DNA of 64,000 nt from Tritrichomonas musculus (GCA_039105265.1 JAPFFF010000011.1:5270001-5334000); one strand, 5' to 3'; positions 10,401-18,968 are shown, counted from the stretch's first letter. Translations and numbers: made by a program. The notes: a model not told the origin generated them from the letters alone.

Positions 10401-11963
10401 TACATGTCTGTTGAATCTGTCAATATTGTGATTTCCTTTGTGAATGTATGAACCACAATGAGGACAAATATGAATATTTGTTAATGCTTCAGCATTGATG
10501 ATGTACATGATGTGAAGTATCTTATCCTTTGAATACAACAGAGCTGAAAACGTTTTGTTTGATTCGTCTGTGTTATGCCATTGGTCTTGAATATCATAAA
10601 TATGTTTCTCTTTGTCATATTCATAGATGTTGACATTGATGTTATGCTTCTTCGCTGATTCTTTCATTTCTTCAATCGTGATACCTTTGAACGAGTTGAT
10701 TAATTGATTTGCTTCTTTTGTAGGTTTAGTTGAATAAGTTATTCCGTGTTCATCACATAATATTTTCTTTGCTGCTTTGGTTCTGTTAGCTGTATTATAT
10801 TTTGTTTTCTTTTCATCTTTGTTTTGATTTGTTAGTTCAGGAAACAAACAACAAGCAAGAAATCGATACCAACACAAACAATCATCAACGTTATCAATAA
10901 TGATATATTTATTTTTGCCAAACAATTCTGAAACTTCATCAATCTTTCCTGTTATCTTAACTACACGAGAGATTGTAAACGAAACAGACCAAACGATACA
11001 TAATTTGATGTTTGAAGCCGTGGTTTCATATTCATGAATCTTTGATTCAATATACAGTTTAACTTTATCAATATCTTTATTCTCTCTAACGATTATCGGT
11101 ACTGATGATTTATAATTCTTCCATTTGATTTCACTTGCTTCATACGCGTATCTTTCGTTTTCATTCTTTGGTGGTATCTCAAATATACCAGTCAATTGAA
11201 AATATATTTTGAACGGTTTCACTTCTTGTTTAAATACTGTTTCAGTCAAATATTCATTGATGTCTTCAATTGATGATACACCGTTTTTGTAATATATTTT
11301 TATTGGTTCTTTGCTGTCTTCATCTAATCGTTCAACCTTTTCACTATCATTTGGGAATTGGTCAATGAAATGACTGCATGCTTTGACGGCTTCATCAAAG
11401 TTTTCAGGTTCATTGATTATGAAATATGAATCATGTTTTGAATGAACACCTTTATAGCCAAACTTTTTGAGGTATTCAATTAATTCAGCATTTTCATTGT
11501 TGAATCGAATGTCTTCATATCGTTGTGGCTGTTTGTTTGTCTTTGGTGGTAATGGTCTCAATAATATATTTTCAGATTTAATTAATTGAAGGGCTTTGTT
11601 GAGTGCATCATGAGCTATTTTAATATTGTCCTCGATTTGTTTTTGTTTTAGTTTTTGTTCATCATCTTGTTCTTCTTCTTCAAATTGTTCCTCTTCCTCC
11701 TCTTCTTCTTGTTCTTCTGCTTCTCTTTTCATTCTATTGACGAAAGCTAATATTGATATGTCATTGATTCTATCACCTTCATGTTCTCTAAAACCGAATG
11801 AAGTTAGATAGTTTTCTAAGATTGATTGGAAATGTTTAACATCATAATCACTAGGTTTAGATGTTGATAAGCGAGGTTTTAATTGAAGTTCATTATTGAT
11901 ATACCTGATTTGTTCAATAACAAATGATTTGGTATCTTTTTGATAGTAATAACGAGAACTCAT
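7413..11963 (-). CDS. polB: Protein-primed family B DNA polymerase (pPolB), 1516 aa
   Basis: It copies the element with a protein primer. The exonuclease motif YDFETME is near residue 570. Polymerase motif A is DFNSLYPSS (about 1055), motif B is KISMNGSYGYDG (about 1255) and motif C is DTDSLY (about 1350). Large N-terminal additions are present: an acidic Glu-rich stretch (about 75-105), a segment with VDDCLCWYRFLACC (about 360) that recalls an OTU-type protease core, and a zinc-finger-like HICPHCGSYIHKG with a later HVDKC (about 500). An HNH-type module, CHLCGEHF with TLDRIDNNKGH and ACAECN (about 925-965), lies between exonuclease and palm. The 1457-aa homolog at 39847-44220 shares every one of these parts. 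It is the longest gene of element A and looks whole. Confidence 0.95.
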   Translation of the reverse strand: MSSRYYYQKDTKSFVIEQIRYINNELQLKPRLSTSKPSDYDVKHFQSILENYLTSFGFREHEGDRINDISILAFVNRMKREAEEQEEEEEEEQFEEEEQDDEQKLKQKQIEDNIKIAHDALNKALQLIKSENILLRPLPPKTNKQPQRYEDIRFNNENAELIEYLKKFGYKGVHSKHDSYFIINEPENFDEAVKACSHFIDQFPNDSEKVERLDEDSKEPIKIYYKNGVSSIEDINEYLTETVFKQEVKPFKIYFQLTGIFEIPPKNENERYAYEASEIKWKNYKSSVPIIVRENKDIDKVKLYIESKIHEYETTASNIKLCIVWSVSFTISRVVKITGKIDEVSELFGKNKYIIIDNVDDCLCWYRFLACCLFPELTNQNKDEKKTKYNTANRTKAAKKILCDEHGITYSTKPTKEANQLINSFKGITIEEMKESAKKHNINVNIYEYDKEKHIYDIQDQWHNTDESNKTFSALLYSKDKILHIMYIINAEALTNIHICPHCGSYIHKGNHNIDRFNRHVDKCDGKFKKDFIPSREALPYCPHILNNPVYLYCLSYELEWKPTKHYITYDFETMEQKIEKKVSDKSVINSRLIPLSVSSCVKLDKGLITKNFDIRTNEFIAKWIEWLFVVGCDVYVDKLNHLKSFIKDKSEEELNKIDTSLKTITVFGFNSSRFDSNLFKEQLIKNHWSIDSGMIGTATSLKQFILKSSKYPIRLRFIDAQAFVAGGTLKQFGIDFGGISNSSKGVFPYEAINSDNYNEVLSKSEPFKYEDFYSYLNQKNPLTKADYEEYLIDSKRFATRWDYLLSYNDNDVEMMINPIDNLIQMNAEYKVDLISNLSLSKNASCIKYALAYKDFNPKNDYETINKMNTFKPTMKWWLNKCDNYRKQDEKHNQTKENKRDLTKCVSEKDFDAFMKLYESNETGKCHLCGEHFTYENKPTLDRIDNNKGHQIDNCLLACAECNRLRQRDDDKITRTKIQLKKFCKLHHLPTLITDEKEYYNLRENITGGLSNVLHRVNIRGQTLINKLKYDAVNDRIISYDTSNIVSHVAGIDFNSLYPSSFSSVKHSFNPYHGGIMYMPGSFIKRFDVYDEQGNKNEKVLNTAMNIIQSKKRFDANPEFIFKAEVKLRCPKNKINDLINFPPVFRNINIMNDEQTIGSYMYKYMKDNKLNSADKETRKLTMLLDTCGTFMTFSNYLLWFLIDHGLIVDDIKSLSLYEAHDGFNQFVCEFMKKRQDILSGKAHGNEKFYKISMNGSYGYDGMNSENFNKVRIVDKNKAFQLIASDTYRNGCKLSNDCYLIQSQPHSFKCTTCLQESFWTLDNAKYWYLTFLYDFLYKCIDMNKIHFNSVDTDSLYMSIAGDMNKPIDQLFDYVIKDKSFYDKHIYSFMPNPAINDVYDEKKILGCCVEKFGANQVALCAKCYTIWSDDKTISLKLKGVSLKKNNIKSSDYQNVIDKQSIMKGKNINLQMNAQLMSKITVIKNALTAAHSKMLVLSNHCCCPYVNGFTAKDYFIENH

Positions 11964-12057
11964 TTATGATATAATTAAAAAATCAAATTATTTGAATTTT
12001 GAAAAAATGTTAAATCAAAAAATAAAAAAATAATTAGAGTTTTTTTATTTCATTGAA

Positions 12058-12408
12058 ATGACAGAATTAAGAGAAATAATAAAACACATTGAAGAAATAC
12101 ATAAATTACTTTTGATATTAGAATCAAAACAAGAAGTAAGTGAAGAAGAAGAAACAAATGAAGAAGCAAATACAGAAGCAAACCATAAAAGAACGCGTTC
12201 AATATTCAATTCATCAAAGTTCTTGAACAAGGATGAACGTGAAAAAGTTATACAATTTTTGGATGATAAAGTAATGAATGATATAAATAAGTTGCCAGCA
12301 CATAAAAGGTGTTCATATACACAAAACTTATTGAAGGAAAAATTGAAGTTAAATGTATCATCATATATGATTAATAGATTATTGGCATTTAAGAACAACA
12401 AAGAATAA
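12058..12408 (+). CDS. Small protein with possible winged-helix C-terminus, 116 aa
   Basis: The N-terminal 60 residues form a likely coiled coil (LREIIKHIEEIHKLLLILE) plus an acidic Glu-rich linker. The C-terminal 65 residues, from SSKFLNKDEREKVIQFLDDK, end in VSSYMINRLLAFK and are predicted helical, resembling a small winged-helix or DNA-binding module. A shorter relative follows the polymerase gene in II-2 (44259-44450), so the gene stays beside the polymerase although its orientation relative to it differs. The stop codon reads into TAAA. A replication accessory role is possible but not shown. Confidence 0.7.
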   Translation: MTELREIIKHIEEIHKLLLILESKQEVSEEEETNEEANTEANHKRTRSIFNSSKFLNKDEREKVIQFLDDKVMNDINKLPAHKRCSYTQNLLKEKLKLNVSSYMINRLLAFKNNKE

Positions 12409-12431
12409 AAATATCATTTAATTAATTTGTT

Positions 12432-12439
12432 TATTTTTG
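12432..12439 (+). promoter_or_regulatory. TATTTTTG motif before the 81-aa gene
   Basis: The octamer lies 7 bases before the ATG at 12447. Confidence 0.5.
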
Positions 12440-12446
12440 GTTTAAA

Positions 12447-12692
12447 ATGAATAGTGCAATTAAAGGTTTGAGTTGTGATACATCATCTTTAAACGCTCAG
12501 TTTCGAATAGTTAAAGACAAGATATTCAATGAATGTATGAATTCTGAAGATGATGCATTAAACGGAAAGTTTGATAAGATGATTCACATATTGTCGATTT
12601 ATAAACAACTATTTAATGATATTGAATCAATCAAAATACAATTAAGAGCTATTGATGAACGTATCAAATCAGCTGAACAGTTGACTTTGTAA
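12447..12692 (+). CDS. 81-aa coiled-coil protein
   Basis: A short helical protein: residues about 40-78 (FDKMIHILSIYKQLFNDIES onward) carry heptad-like hydrophobic spacing. No motif is recognised. It lies directly before the ARILSSEND gene, the position held by the 76-aa coiled-coil gene at 25656-25886 in II-1, so the two may be counterparts with little sequence left in common. The stop is followed by AATG, giving TAAA. The TATTTTTG motif stands just upstream. Confidence 0.65.
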   Translation: MNSAIKGLSCDTSSLNAQFRIVKDKIFNECMNSEDDALNGKFDKMIHILSIYKQLFNDIESIKIQLRAIDERIKSAEQLTL

Positions 12693-12755
12693 ATGATTCA
12701 ATGAATGACTCATCATTGATTGGTTTTATTTTTACCTAAAACGAATAACTTTAAT

Positions 12756-13325
12756 ATGAATAAAGCTCGTATATTATCGTCAGAAAACGATGCATCAGTT
12801 AAGCAGGAACAATCAACCAGTATTAATATAAACATCAAACCAAAGCAACCACAACCAGTTGAATATCCATCAGTACAACCATTACCACAATCATCTCAAG
12901 CCACAAATTTTACTATACCTCAGATGAGTGGAGTATATCAATCACAGCATCCAACAAACAATGTTTCCCTAGAAAGAGGTATCAGTGATATAGGAGCTGA
13001 TATAACAGAACTTGAAACCAAAAACAAATTCCTTGAGATATTGTTATCAATCTATGAAACAAACCCAATAAAAGTCAATGATTTATTGATTTGTCATTCA
13101 AATACATTAATGGAACTCATCAAATTACTAACACAAGCAGATAAAGTTGAATTGATTGTCAATGATGATTGTGCGTGTAATGGTTGCGTTTCTCGTTCCA
13201 AATATCTTTTAATTGATAGGATATTGGTGTACAAAAATAATGAATCAAATGACTTGAAATACAAATATAATAGCATTTATACCGAACTCATTAGACACAA
13301 CATTTCATTAAAAACATGTATTTAA
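12756..13325 (+). CDS. ARILSSEND-motif protein, 189 aa, conserved, function unknown
   Basis: The start is the ATG at 12756, because the N-terminus MNKARILSSENDASVKQEQ matches homologs at 25912-26457 and 60498-61130. After the motif comes a Pro/Gln-rich linker (about residues 25-85), then a conserved C-terminal domain of about 100 residues with FLEILLSIYE, ICHSNTLMELIKLLTQADK and a Cys-x-x-Cys (ACNGC). The last residues, SLKTCI, are kept in all families. The order of this gene, the membrane peptide and the ATPase is the same in three families. It looks like a virion assembly or core factor; there is no enzyme signature. The short invariant N-terminus could be a binding or processing signal. 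Confidence 0.8.
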   Translation: MNKARILSSENDASVKQEQSTSININIKPKQPQPVEYPSVQPLPQSSQATNFTIPQMSGVYQSQHPTNNVSLERGISDIGADITELETKNKFLEILLSIYETNPIKVNDLLICHSNTLMELIKLLTQADKVELIVNDDCACNGCVSRSKYLLIDRILVYKNNESNDLKYKYNSIYTELIRHNISLKTCI

Positions 13326-13335
13326 AAACTAATAA

Positions 13336-13467
13336 ATGATATATGAAATATTAGTTGTTTCATTATTAACAGGTTTATTTTTAGTGAAGATTGTTGAAGT
13401 ATCTTTAATGATGCCTGACAAAGAACCAGAACTCAGTGAAGAGATAAGAACAAAGATGTATTCATGA
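13336..13467 (+). CDS. 43-aa conserved membrane protein
   Basis: A small gene between the ARILSSEND gene and the ATPase. Residues 4-26 are one hydrophobic membrane segment (EILVVSLLTGLFLVKIVEV), and the tail ends PELSEEIRTKMYS. Counterparts of 39 aa (26518-26637) and 49 aa (60338-60487) occupy the same slot and end in PELTEEMRAKLYS and PELTDELRRTLYA. Conservation of a charged tail and one membrane span across three diverged families argues that it is real. The role is unknown; a virion membrane or host-membrane peptide is possible. Confidence 0.8.
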   Translation: MIYEILVVSLLTGLFLVKIVEVSLMMPDKEPELSEEIRTKMYS

Positions 13468-13491
13468 AGAGCTTTAACGAAAACTAAAGAA

Positions 13492-14436
13492 ATGAAACGT
13501 TTCATGAAACCCACTCAGTTTAATTATAAAGAGATTTTATTCTCTAGTGGTTCTGATTATGATGATGACCAAATGAGTTTTGCATTTGAATATGAATCAT
13601 TCAGACCAACTGTTAATGAAAAGACATTTAATATTGATGATGAAATGAATAAAGCATATCAACGCAATGAATCAAAAATAAAGAATGAATCAATCAGACC
13701 AATCGCAAACGGCATTTATTCATATTACAATTCATTGAACATACTCGTTGGTCAACAAGGTAAAGGAAAGAGTCATATAATGCTACGAGATGTTATTCAA
13801 ATGTCTCGAATGAAGAACGCTGGCTTTCATTTAATCGTTTATGTATCACGAAACGGAACAATCAATGATGCAACATTCGAAAGCCAACGCGAATTGATAC
13901 AGCTACCAATAAAAACTGTTGCTGACAGCAATGCTGAAGAATATCTTAAACAACTTGATTTATATAAAGAATTGTATAACAAATATTCATCAACACCAAA
14001 AATAGTAATCGAAGGGACGGAGTCCCCTTTTGCGAAGCAAAATGAAAAGAAGTTAAACGATATGTTTGAGTTTCTTCATATCAATAAACTAGGTCAACCG
14101 AATAAACCGCTAAATACTATCATTCTTTGTGAAGACTTCTTGAAATCGAAACTAATTAAATCATCCTATTTTATCAATACCATCAGTCAGCTTCGACATA
14201 AGAATCTAATCATATTCGTTAACATCCAGTTCTTCAAAGCTTTAACAACAGAATGGAAAAATAATGCAACATCATTCTTCATCTTCAGTGGTTATTCACG
14301 ACAGAAACTTGGCTACATATATCAACAAGTTCCATTCCCAATAGATTTCGAAGAGCTATGGAATCGATACAGAACAATGAAAGCACATCAATTCGTTTTA
14401 ATCAATGTTCGAACTAATAACCTTTCATTCATCTAA
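13492..14436 (+). CDS. A32-like/FtsK-HerA packaging ATPase, 314 aa
   Basis: It would pump DNA into the capsid. The Walker A motif is GQQGKGKS (about residues 86-93). Walker B is NTIILCED (about 207-214). The downstream block TISQLRHKN and SFFIFSGYSRQKLGYIYQQV (sensor region) is shared with the ATPases at 26669-27568 and 59362-60318. The N-terminal 60 residues are acidic and variable. A GC-rich in-frame segment near 14011-14046 adds about ten residues (EGTESPFAKQ) not found at that place in the II-1 copy. The 3-prime end overlaps the convergent 152-aa gene by 12 bases. Confidence 0.93.
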   Translation: MKRFMKPTQFNYKEILFSSGSDYDDDQMSFAFEYESFRPTVNEKTFNIDDEMNKAYQRNESKIKNESIRPIANGIYSYYNSLNILVGQQGKGKSHIMLRDVIQMSRMKNAGFHLIVYVSRNGTINDATFESQRELIQLPIKTVADSNAEEYLKQLDLYKELYNKYSSTPKIVIEGTESPFAKQNEKKLNDMFEFLHINKLGQPNKPLNTIILCEDFLKSKLIKSSYFINTISQLRHKNLIIFVNIQFFKALTTEWKNNATSFFIFSGYSRQKLGYIYQQVPFPIDFEELWNRYRTMKAHQFVLINVRTNNLSFI

Positions 14437-14883
14437 TACAATTTGTTGTTGAACACCAACAAACAGTTGTGGTGTATTGATATTATATTTTTGTCTCATT
14501 TGTTCAATGAGTTCTTTTGTTTTCTTATCTGTTGCCTTTCTGATACTGTAATTATAATACTTGTATTCTTTAAATGATTGCTCTTCATTTGAACCTTCAA
14601 CGAAGAACTCAATAGATGTTGTTGATATTCTTCTTCTAACATTTGATGTTAATGTTATATATTCAAGCCCGAGTTCAACAATCTTATCATAATATAATCG
14701 TTTAAATGCATTATCTTTGTTCTTCAATGATATGTATATCACTTTAGATTTATATGCAGCCTTTCCACAAGGTATTGGATATCTATCACACAGAATTGAG
14801 AAATCACATTGTTTGAACTTCTCTGATTCATCCAACATATCAATAAGTGAATTGATGTAATCATAAACCTTTGGTGTTGACAT
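14425..14883 (-). CDS. 152-aa conserved protein convergent to the ATPase
   Basis: Unrecognised family with homologs at 27558-28007 and 58886-59365, always next to the ATPase and oriented toward it. Conserved features are KVY[DE]YIN[SN]LI at the N-terminus, CDFSILC (about residue 26), a basic S-N-x-RR-[RK]-[IL] block, EFF-x-[NE]-G, a YYNYSI strand and a C-terminal PQLFVG. It is probably an alpha/beta globular protein. It is the terminal or near-terminal gene next to the repeat end. The motif TATTTTTG lies about 30 bases upstream of the start (14914-14921, minus strand). Confidence 0.8.
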   Translation of the reverse strand: MSTPKVYDYINSLIDMLDESEKFKQCDFSILCDRYPIPCGKAAYKSKVIYISLKNKDNAFKRLYYDKIVELGLEYITLTSNVRRRISTTSIEFFVEGSNEEQSFKEYKYYNYSIRKATDKKTKELIEQMRQKYNINTPQLFVGVQQQIVLDE

Positions 14884-14953
14884 ATCTTTAGAGTGAAATT
14901 AAAAAACAAAAAACAAAAATAAAAACGTCATTGAAGACACTTCAGATATCTTT

Positions 14954-15160
14954 TTAATAAATGAGTTCTTCAAGTTCAGCAATTAATTCAATAGGACCGT
15001 TGAATTTCTTTAGTTGTTCAATAAAGTGATTTATCTCTTTTAGTACTTCATCTATGATATCATCATTATCGTAAAGGTATTTTAATGCAGGTCTCCATCC
15101 TTTTAGCTTTTTGTTGATTCTATTAATGAGGATGCTTAATGTTTCGGCTTGGTTTGACAT
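14954..15160 (-). CDS. 68-aa helical protein, function unknown
   Basis: Last gene before the right end of element A. It is fully helical in appearance, with alternating charged and hydrophobic residues (LSILINRINKKL, then ELIAELEELIY). It lies 70 bases from the 152-aa gene in the same direction. No counterpart is seen in families II or III here. Real coding is likely from the compact operon-like placement but not certain. Confidence 0.55.
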   Translation of the reverse strand: MSNQAETLSILINRINKKLKGWRPALKYLYDNDDIIDEVLKEINHFIEQLKKFNGPIELIAELEELIY

Positions 15161-15400
15161 TATAAATTGCTGATAAAAAAATAAAAAATTTTTGAAAGTT
15201 CGATTTTTTGAGTTGTGTTATTTTTGGTCATTAGTCGTGTTGACGGTGGGCTTTAGCCCGACGGAAACCGACTGATATATACTACTAAACAAGTTCAAAG
15301 ATGTAAATTCAAAGATGAAGATTCAAAGATGAAGATTCAAAGTGGCGACCGTTAACTTTAAACTTTATCTGACCTCCCAAAAGCCCACACATATACTACT
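15161..15400. repeat. Right terminal region of element A
   Basis: No gene is seen here. It holds an A/T-rich leader for the 68-aa gene, a GGGCTTTAGCCC palindrome (near 15249-15260), a short tandem repeat of the unit TTCAAAGATGAAGA (15293-15341), and the terminus ending CATATACTACT at 15400. A second copy of the terminal AGTAGTATAT (minus strand) occurs near 15277-15286. The matching left repeat lies outside the window, so its full length cannot be measured. Confidence 0.75.
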
Positions 15401-16200
15401 GAGGTAGAAGTTCCATCTTCAAATATAGCTTTTACAGATAAAGTACACTCTTTTCTATTATATCTTTCATCTGCTGTGACTTCTGTAAGAAAAGGTTTCT
15501 TATCCTCAAGATTACAGGGATTTGCTAATAAAGTTTGTTTGTCATCTTTATCGTAATGAAGAATAATATTATCATTTATATCACTTATTAAAAAACCACA
15601 GGGTGTAGCTCCAAAACTAGCTTCATTATAAGAAGAATCATAATTCACAATCTTTAAAGCTGGATTTCCATAATGTGATTCTAAAGATACACATTTATTA
15701 TTATCTGTGTTTGTCATCACAATTTCATTTTTTCCAGTATCATATGTAAATAAATTATGTTTCGTCGTCAAATCTTCCACTAATTTTACAGTAGGAACCA
15801 CGTTATCATTTGTAGTAGAACTTTCATCATACTGCTGTGAATTTACTACAGTTGGAATATCATCTTTTAGTCTATATTTTTCATCTGCAACAGCTGTAGT
15901 TAAGAGAGTTGTATCTTCATAAATAAGATCATTTTTCTTGCGATATTCATTTTCAAGTTCCTTATTTGAAACATAATTCAGGATTTCTTTATTAAATTCT
16001 TCGGTCTTAAGAAACTCAAATAAGTCTGTAGAAAGTGCATATGGTTCCAACATTTTTTTGATTTCCTCAACATTTATATTCGGACTTGAACTAACTCCAC
16101 CTTGACACGAGTATTTTCTTATATATTCTATGATAAGCTCGTCTATAGTATTTACTTTCTTAATACTGCCAGCCTGCTCTATTGTGAACATTTTGGACAT
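15401..16200 (-). pseudogene. Fiber gene N-terminal part, interrupted by element A
   Basis: The N-terminus MSKMFTIEQAG and the stalk with KKMLEPYALSTDL are the same as in the complete-looking fiber at 44548-47424. Element A lies within the gene at 15400/15401, so only the anchor and first stalk part belong to II-1 here. The start is 5 bases from the divergent 920-aa gene start. Confidence 0.88.
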
Positions 16201-16205
16201 AATAA

Positions 16206-18968
16206 ATGATGTTCGACATAGATGAAGAAATTATCAAGAGCCAAGTAAAAAATAAAGACTATAGAAATATGCTAGTGTTTATGTATGTAAACTGGACTAG
16301 TGTGACTGACACAAATAAAGAAATTATTCTTTGGAATATCATAGAAATTGCCAACAATTCTAAAAATTATGTAAAAGATGCCCAAGATAAACTACAAGAA
16401 ATGTTGACTTTTTACAAAACTAGACCTAAAGGGAGTCAACGCCAGAAAGCTGATTTAGCAAAAATATTAGAGTCAAAAGCAAAATATTTTCAAGATATAT
16501 CTTCATATGTGAAACCTACATCATATGTAAAACTTAATATTCCTAACAAAACCAAACAAAAGAAATCCGCACCTCCACCCCTAATTAATATTGTTGATGA
16601 GAATCTGCGAGGGACAGAGGACCGAGCTGATGATGATACTGCTGAACTTAAAATAGAAGAGGAAGAAGAACCCGAATTGACCTCGCGCGTTCTCCGAGTG
16701 TCGAACGAGGCAGATAGGCTCGGCCTGAGCGGAATTGATAAACATTATTACAGAAACAGATATAATGAAGATTTATCTACGCTTACTAATATAATTGTAC
16801 TTGAAAAAAATGTTGCAGATTCACTTTTGTTATACTACAGAATTGCAGATGATCCTGATAAATATCCTTTATTCAACAAAAAGGATACAAAGCAAATTAG
16901 GTCTCTTGTAGAAACTTTGACAAAGAATATTGATTCTAATAATAGAAACTCTGACAAGATTGCTGGGCTTGTGGAAGATTTGATGAAATTCGAAAATCAA
17001 AGAAGACAAACAAATATAGAAACTGTGAGCAAGCTCGCTGAAATTGACAAACAAAACTTACAAAACATGAGTAATGAAGAAAAAGAAAGGTTAGTAAACT
17101 TATATAAAAAATCTTCTGCTGTAGATGCTGCACAGCTTCGTAAATTTGGTTTGTTAAATGAAAATTTCACAGAAGAGAATCTCTATAGTTATTACAATCG
17201 TGCTTGCTCTCCAAAAGATGATTCTGATACCAGAGTAAGAAATCTTGTTTTACAGTTGCATGCTGCTATTCGTGAGACAAACATTTTTGATTCTACTACA
17301 GAACCTAAGAATAAAGAGCAACTCCAAAACTTATTAAAGTATATTTCCGAGAACGGAGATCGAGAAATCTTTTACAATATGAATAGCGATGACAATGAAA
17401 ATGAATATTTTTTAGAACCTAAAACCATGTCACGAGAGGAAGTTATAGTATATAGTGATGATGAAATTGAAGATGATGATGAAATTACTAATCTAAATAA
17501 ATCTTTAGCAGACTTTAGAGCTCCAAGAAATAAAGAAAGAAAAAAGTTAGAAGACCAAGAAATAAGGTTTGATGATAGCGCTGCTAAAAGATTTAAACCT
17601 TATGGTGAATTTAATCGTGAAAATACTTATATGCCCGACAAGGATTTTACAGAAGATTTGTTGAAGAAACCTAAAAGAACTGTAGGTCAAAGAAAAAATA
17701 GAGATGTAAAAGATATACCAGATAAACTCAAAAGTTCTTTCAAAATAGCAAAATTATCAGGAGACGGGGATGTTTCCTTTTACAATCAACAATTATTAGA
17801 TATCATCATCAATGGTAATTTCCGTATAAAGTATATACCGAATGCAGCTACACGAGATTTAGCACAAGAATATGCTTATAATCATGTAGATGATTCTGGA
17901 CAACCTCGCTACAGGCTTCTTCCACCAAACACAAAAGATCCTAACGGAGTTAATATTACAGATTTGAATGGAGATTTAGTTGATGATATTGTACTTGTAG
18001 ATAAACGTGGAGTACCAAGAATTATTAACGGATATAAGATTGTTCGTGCTAGTCCATATAAGAAAGTATGGAAATCACAATTTAGATCACGTGAAGCTAG
18101 AAAAGAAACTCCATTTAATGTTTGGCTAGCAGCACAATTTGAAAAGTCTATCGACAACGTTGATTGGGCCAAAGGTGAATATAAACTTAAAGAAACAGAA
18201 GAAATGCAAAAATATACAGATCATTATACGAAATTAGGCTTAGGAAAACCAAGAATAAGCAAAAGACTATCTCCTAGCTCATATTGGGCATCTATTTTCT
18301 CTCATATCTGGAAGTTCTTTTGGGATGTAGCTTATCCAGAATACAAATCTGTAATCAGGCTTCTAAATTATCTAGGTTTATCAAATGCTATGTACATTAT
18401 TGTTGTTGATCTTGGTGTCAAACGTGAAGTAGAAGCAAAAGAATTTAACGGTAAAAAATTAACTTACCCTGCTTGGGTAAATTACAAACGAGATCACAAA
18501 GCAGCTTATAATGAAAGAGCAGGACCGAAAACCGTAAAAATAGGATCAGATTATATAAATCCTATCATAGATATCAAGACAGGAGAAATTAAAGTAGAAA
18601 ATCTTGAAAAGAGTAATAAAACTCATGCTGCTTTCATTAGAATTCTAGAAAGATTATTCCTATTAGTTTTCGCAGAAATACTCATGTTAGGTGAGAAACC
18701 TGAACGAGAAGCTATACAGGAACTTATACAAGAACAAGTTTTGTCTGCAGCACCAAAAGAAATTAAAGAAAACAAAGATTTCTATACAAAACGTCTAACA
18801 GCTATTGTAGATAAACTTTATGGTAGTGGTAGTGGATACGCAAATTATAAAGACCAGTACAAGAAACAACAAATAGAACGTAAGAGTGAAGTTCATCACT
18901 ATGATATCAAAACCAAAGATGCTCTTTCAAGTGACGATAATGATAATGATGATGAAGATGAAGCTTAA
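16206..18968 (+). CDS. 920-aa protein with EF-hand-like loop, family II
   Basis: Homolog of the 764-aa and 835-aa proteins of family I. The N-terminal 460 residues are family-specific: helical and charged, including segments encoded by a GC-rich insert (about residues 132-142, ENLRGTEDRAD) and by a second one near 160-176. The conserved C-terminal half begins at SFYNQQLLDIIINGNFRIKY (about 525). It carries DLNGDLVDDIVLVDKRG (about 583-600), then IINGYKIV and ASPYKKVWKS. The C-terminus is acidic (DDNDNDDEDEA). It faces the fiber gene head to head at 5 bases. Role unknown, likely structural or assembly. The stop reads TAAA. Confidence 0.78.
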   Translation: MMFDIDEEIIKSQVKNKDYRNMLVFMYVNWTSVTDTNKEIILWNIIEIANNSKNYVKDAQDKLQEMLTFYKTRPKGSQRQKADLAKILESKAKYFQDISSYVKPTSYVKLNIPNKTKQKKSAPPPLINIVDENLRGTEDRADDDTAELKIEEEEEPELTSRVLRVSNEADRLGLSGIDKHYYRNRYNEDLSTLTNIIVLEKNVADSLLLYYRIADDPDKYPLFNKKDTKQIRSLVETLTKNIDSNNRNSDKIAGLVEDLMKFENQRRQTNIETVSKLAEIDKQNLQNMSNEEKERLVNLYKKSSAVDAAQLRKFGLLNENFTEENLYSYYNRACSPKDDSDTRVRNLVLQLHAAIRETNIFDSTTEPKNKEQLQNLLKYISENGDREIFYNMNSDDNENEYFLEPKTMSREEVIVYSDDEIEDDDEITNLNKSLADFRAPRNKERKKLEDQEIRFDDSAAKRFKPYGEFNRENTYMPDKDFTEDLLKKPKRTVGQRKNRDVKDIPDKLKSSFKIAKLSGDGDVSFYNQQLLDIIINGNFRIKYIPNAATRDLAQEYAYNHVDDSGQPRYRLLPPNTKDPNGVNITDLNGDLVDDIVLVDKRGVPRIINGYKIVRASPYKKVWKSQFRSREARKETPFNVWLAAQFEKSIDNVDWAKGEYKLKETEEMQKYTDHYTKLGLGKPRISKRLSPSSYWASIFSHIWKFFWDVAYPEYKSVIRLLNYLGLSNAMYIIVVDLGVKREVEAKEFNGKKLTYPAWVNYKRDHKAAYNERAGPKTVKIGSDYINPIIDIKTGEIKVENLEKSNKTHAAFIRILERLFLLVFAEILMLGEKPEREAIQELIQEQVLSAAPKEIKENKDFYTKRLTAIVDKLYGSGSGYANYKDQYKKQQIERKSEVHHYDIKTKDALSSDDNDNDDEDEA
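16599..16630 (+). repeat. 32-bp GC-rich repeat, copy in the 920-aa gene
   Basis: The same 32 bases recur inverted at 19041-19072 and 19304-19335, and at the matching places in II-2 (47823, 50268, 50530). In coding frames it gives the peptide ENLRGTEDRA. It is GC-richer than its surroundings. Confidence 0.85.

Larger units (their letters stand above)
1..15400. mobile_element. Element A: Polinton/Maverick, family I, left part outside window
   Basis: Integrase, protein-primed DNA polymerase B, A32-like packaging ATPase and a fiber-like protein lie together, which is the Polinton hallmark set. The right terminus is read at 15400. Inward from there the sequence starts AGTAGTATATGTG, similar to the ends of the other elements here. 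From 15401 on, the sequence is that of the second family II copy near 46625, so A sits inside the fiber gene of element II-1. Gene order: integrase, penton-like, 371-aa, 764-aa (opposite), fiber, HNH (opposite), polymerase (opposite), three small genes, membrane peptide, ATPase, two small genes (opposite). The visible part looks whole. The capsid end and left repeat lie outside the window. It is young relative to its surroundings because it interrupts II-1. Confidence 0.9.

Noticed and set aside
11626-11811. Ser/Cys-rich frame opposite the polymerase N-terminus
   Set aside because: Antisense of the Glu-rich stretch, without any other support.
14425-14883. The 152-aa gene as the adenovirus-type protease
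   Set aside because: The conserved Cys residues are not accompanied by a conserved His in the three homologs.
15293-15341. Short tandem repeat as a CRISPR array
   Set aside because: Units are contiguous and about 14 bases long without spacers.
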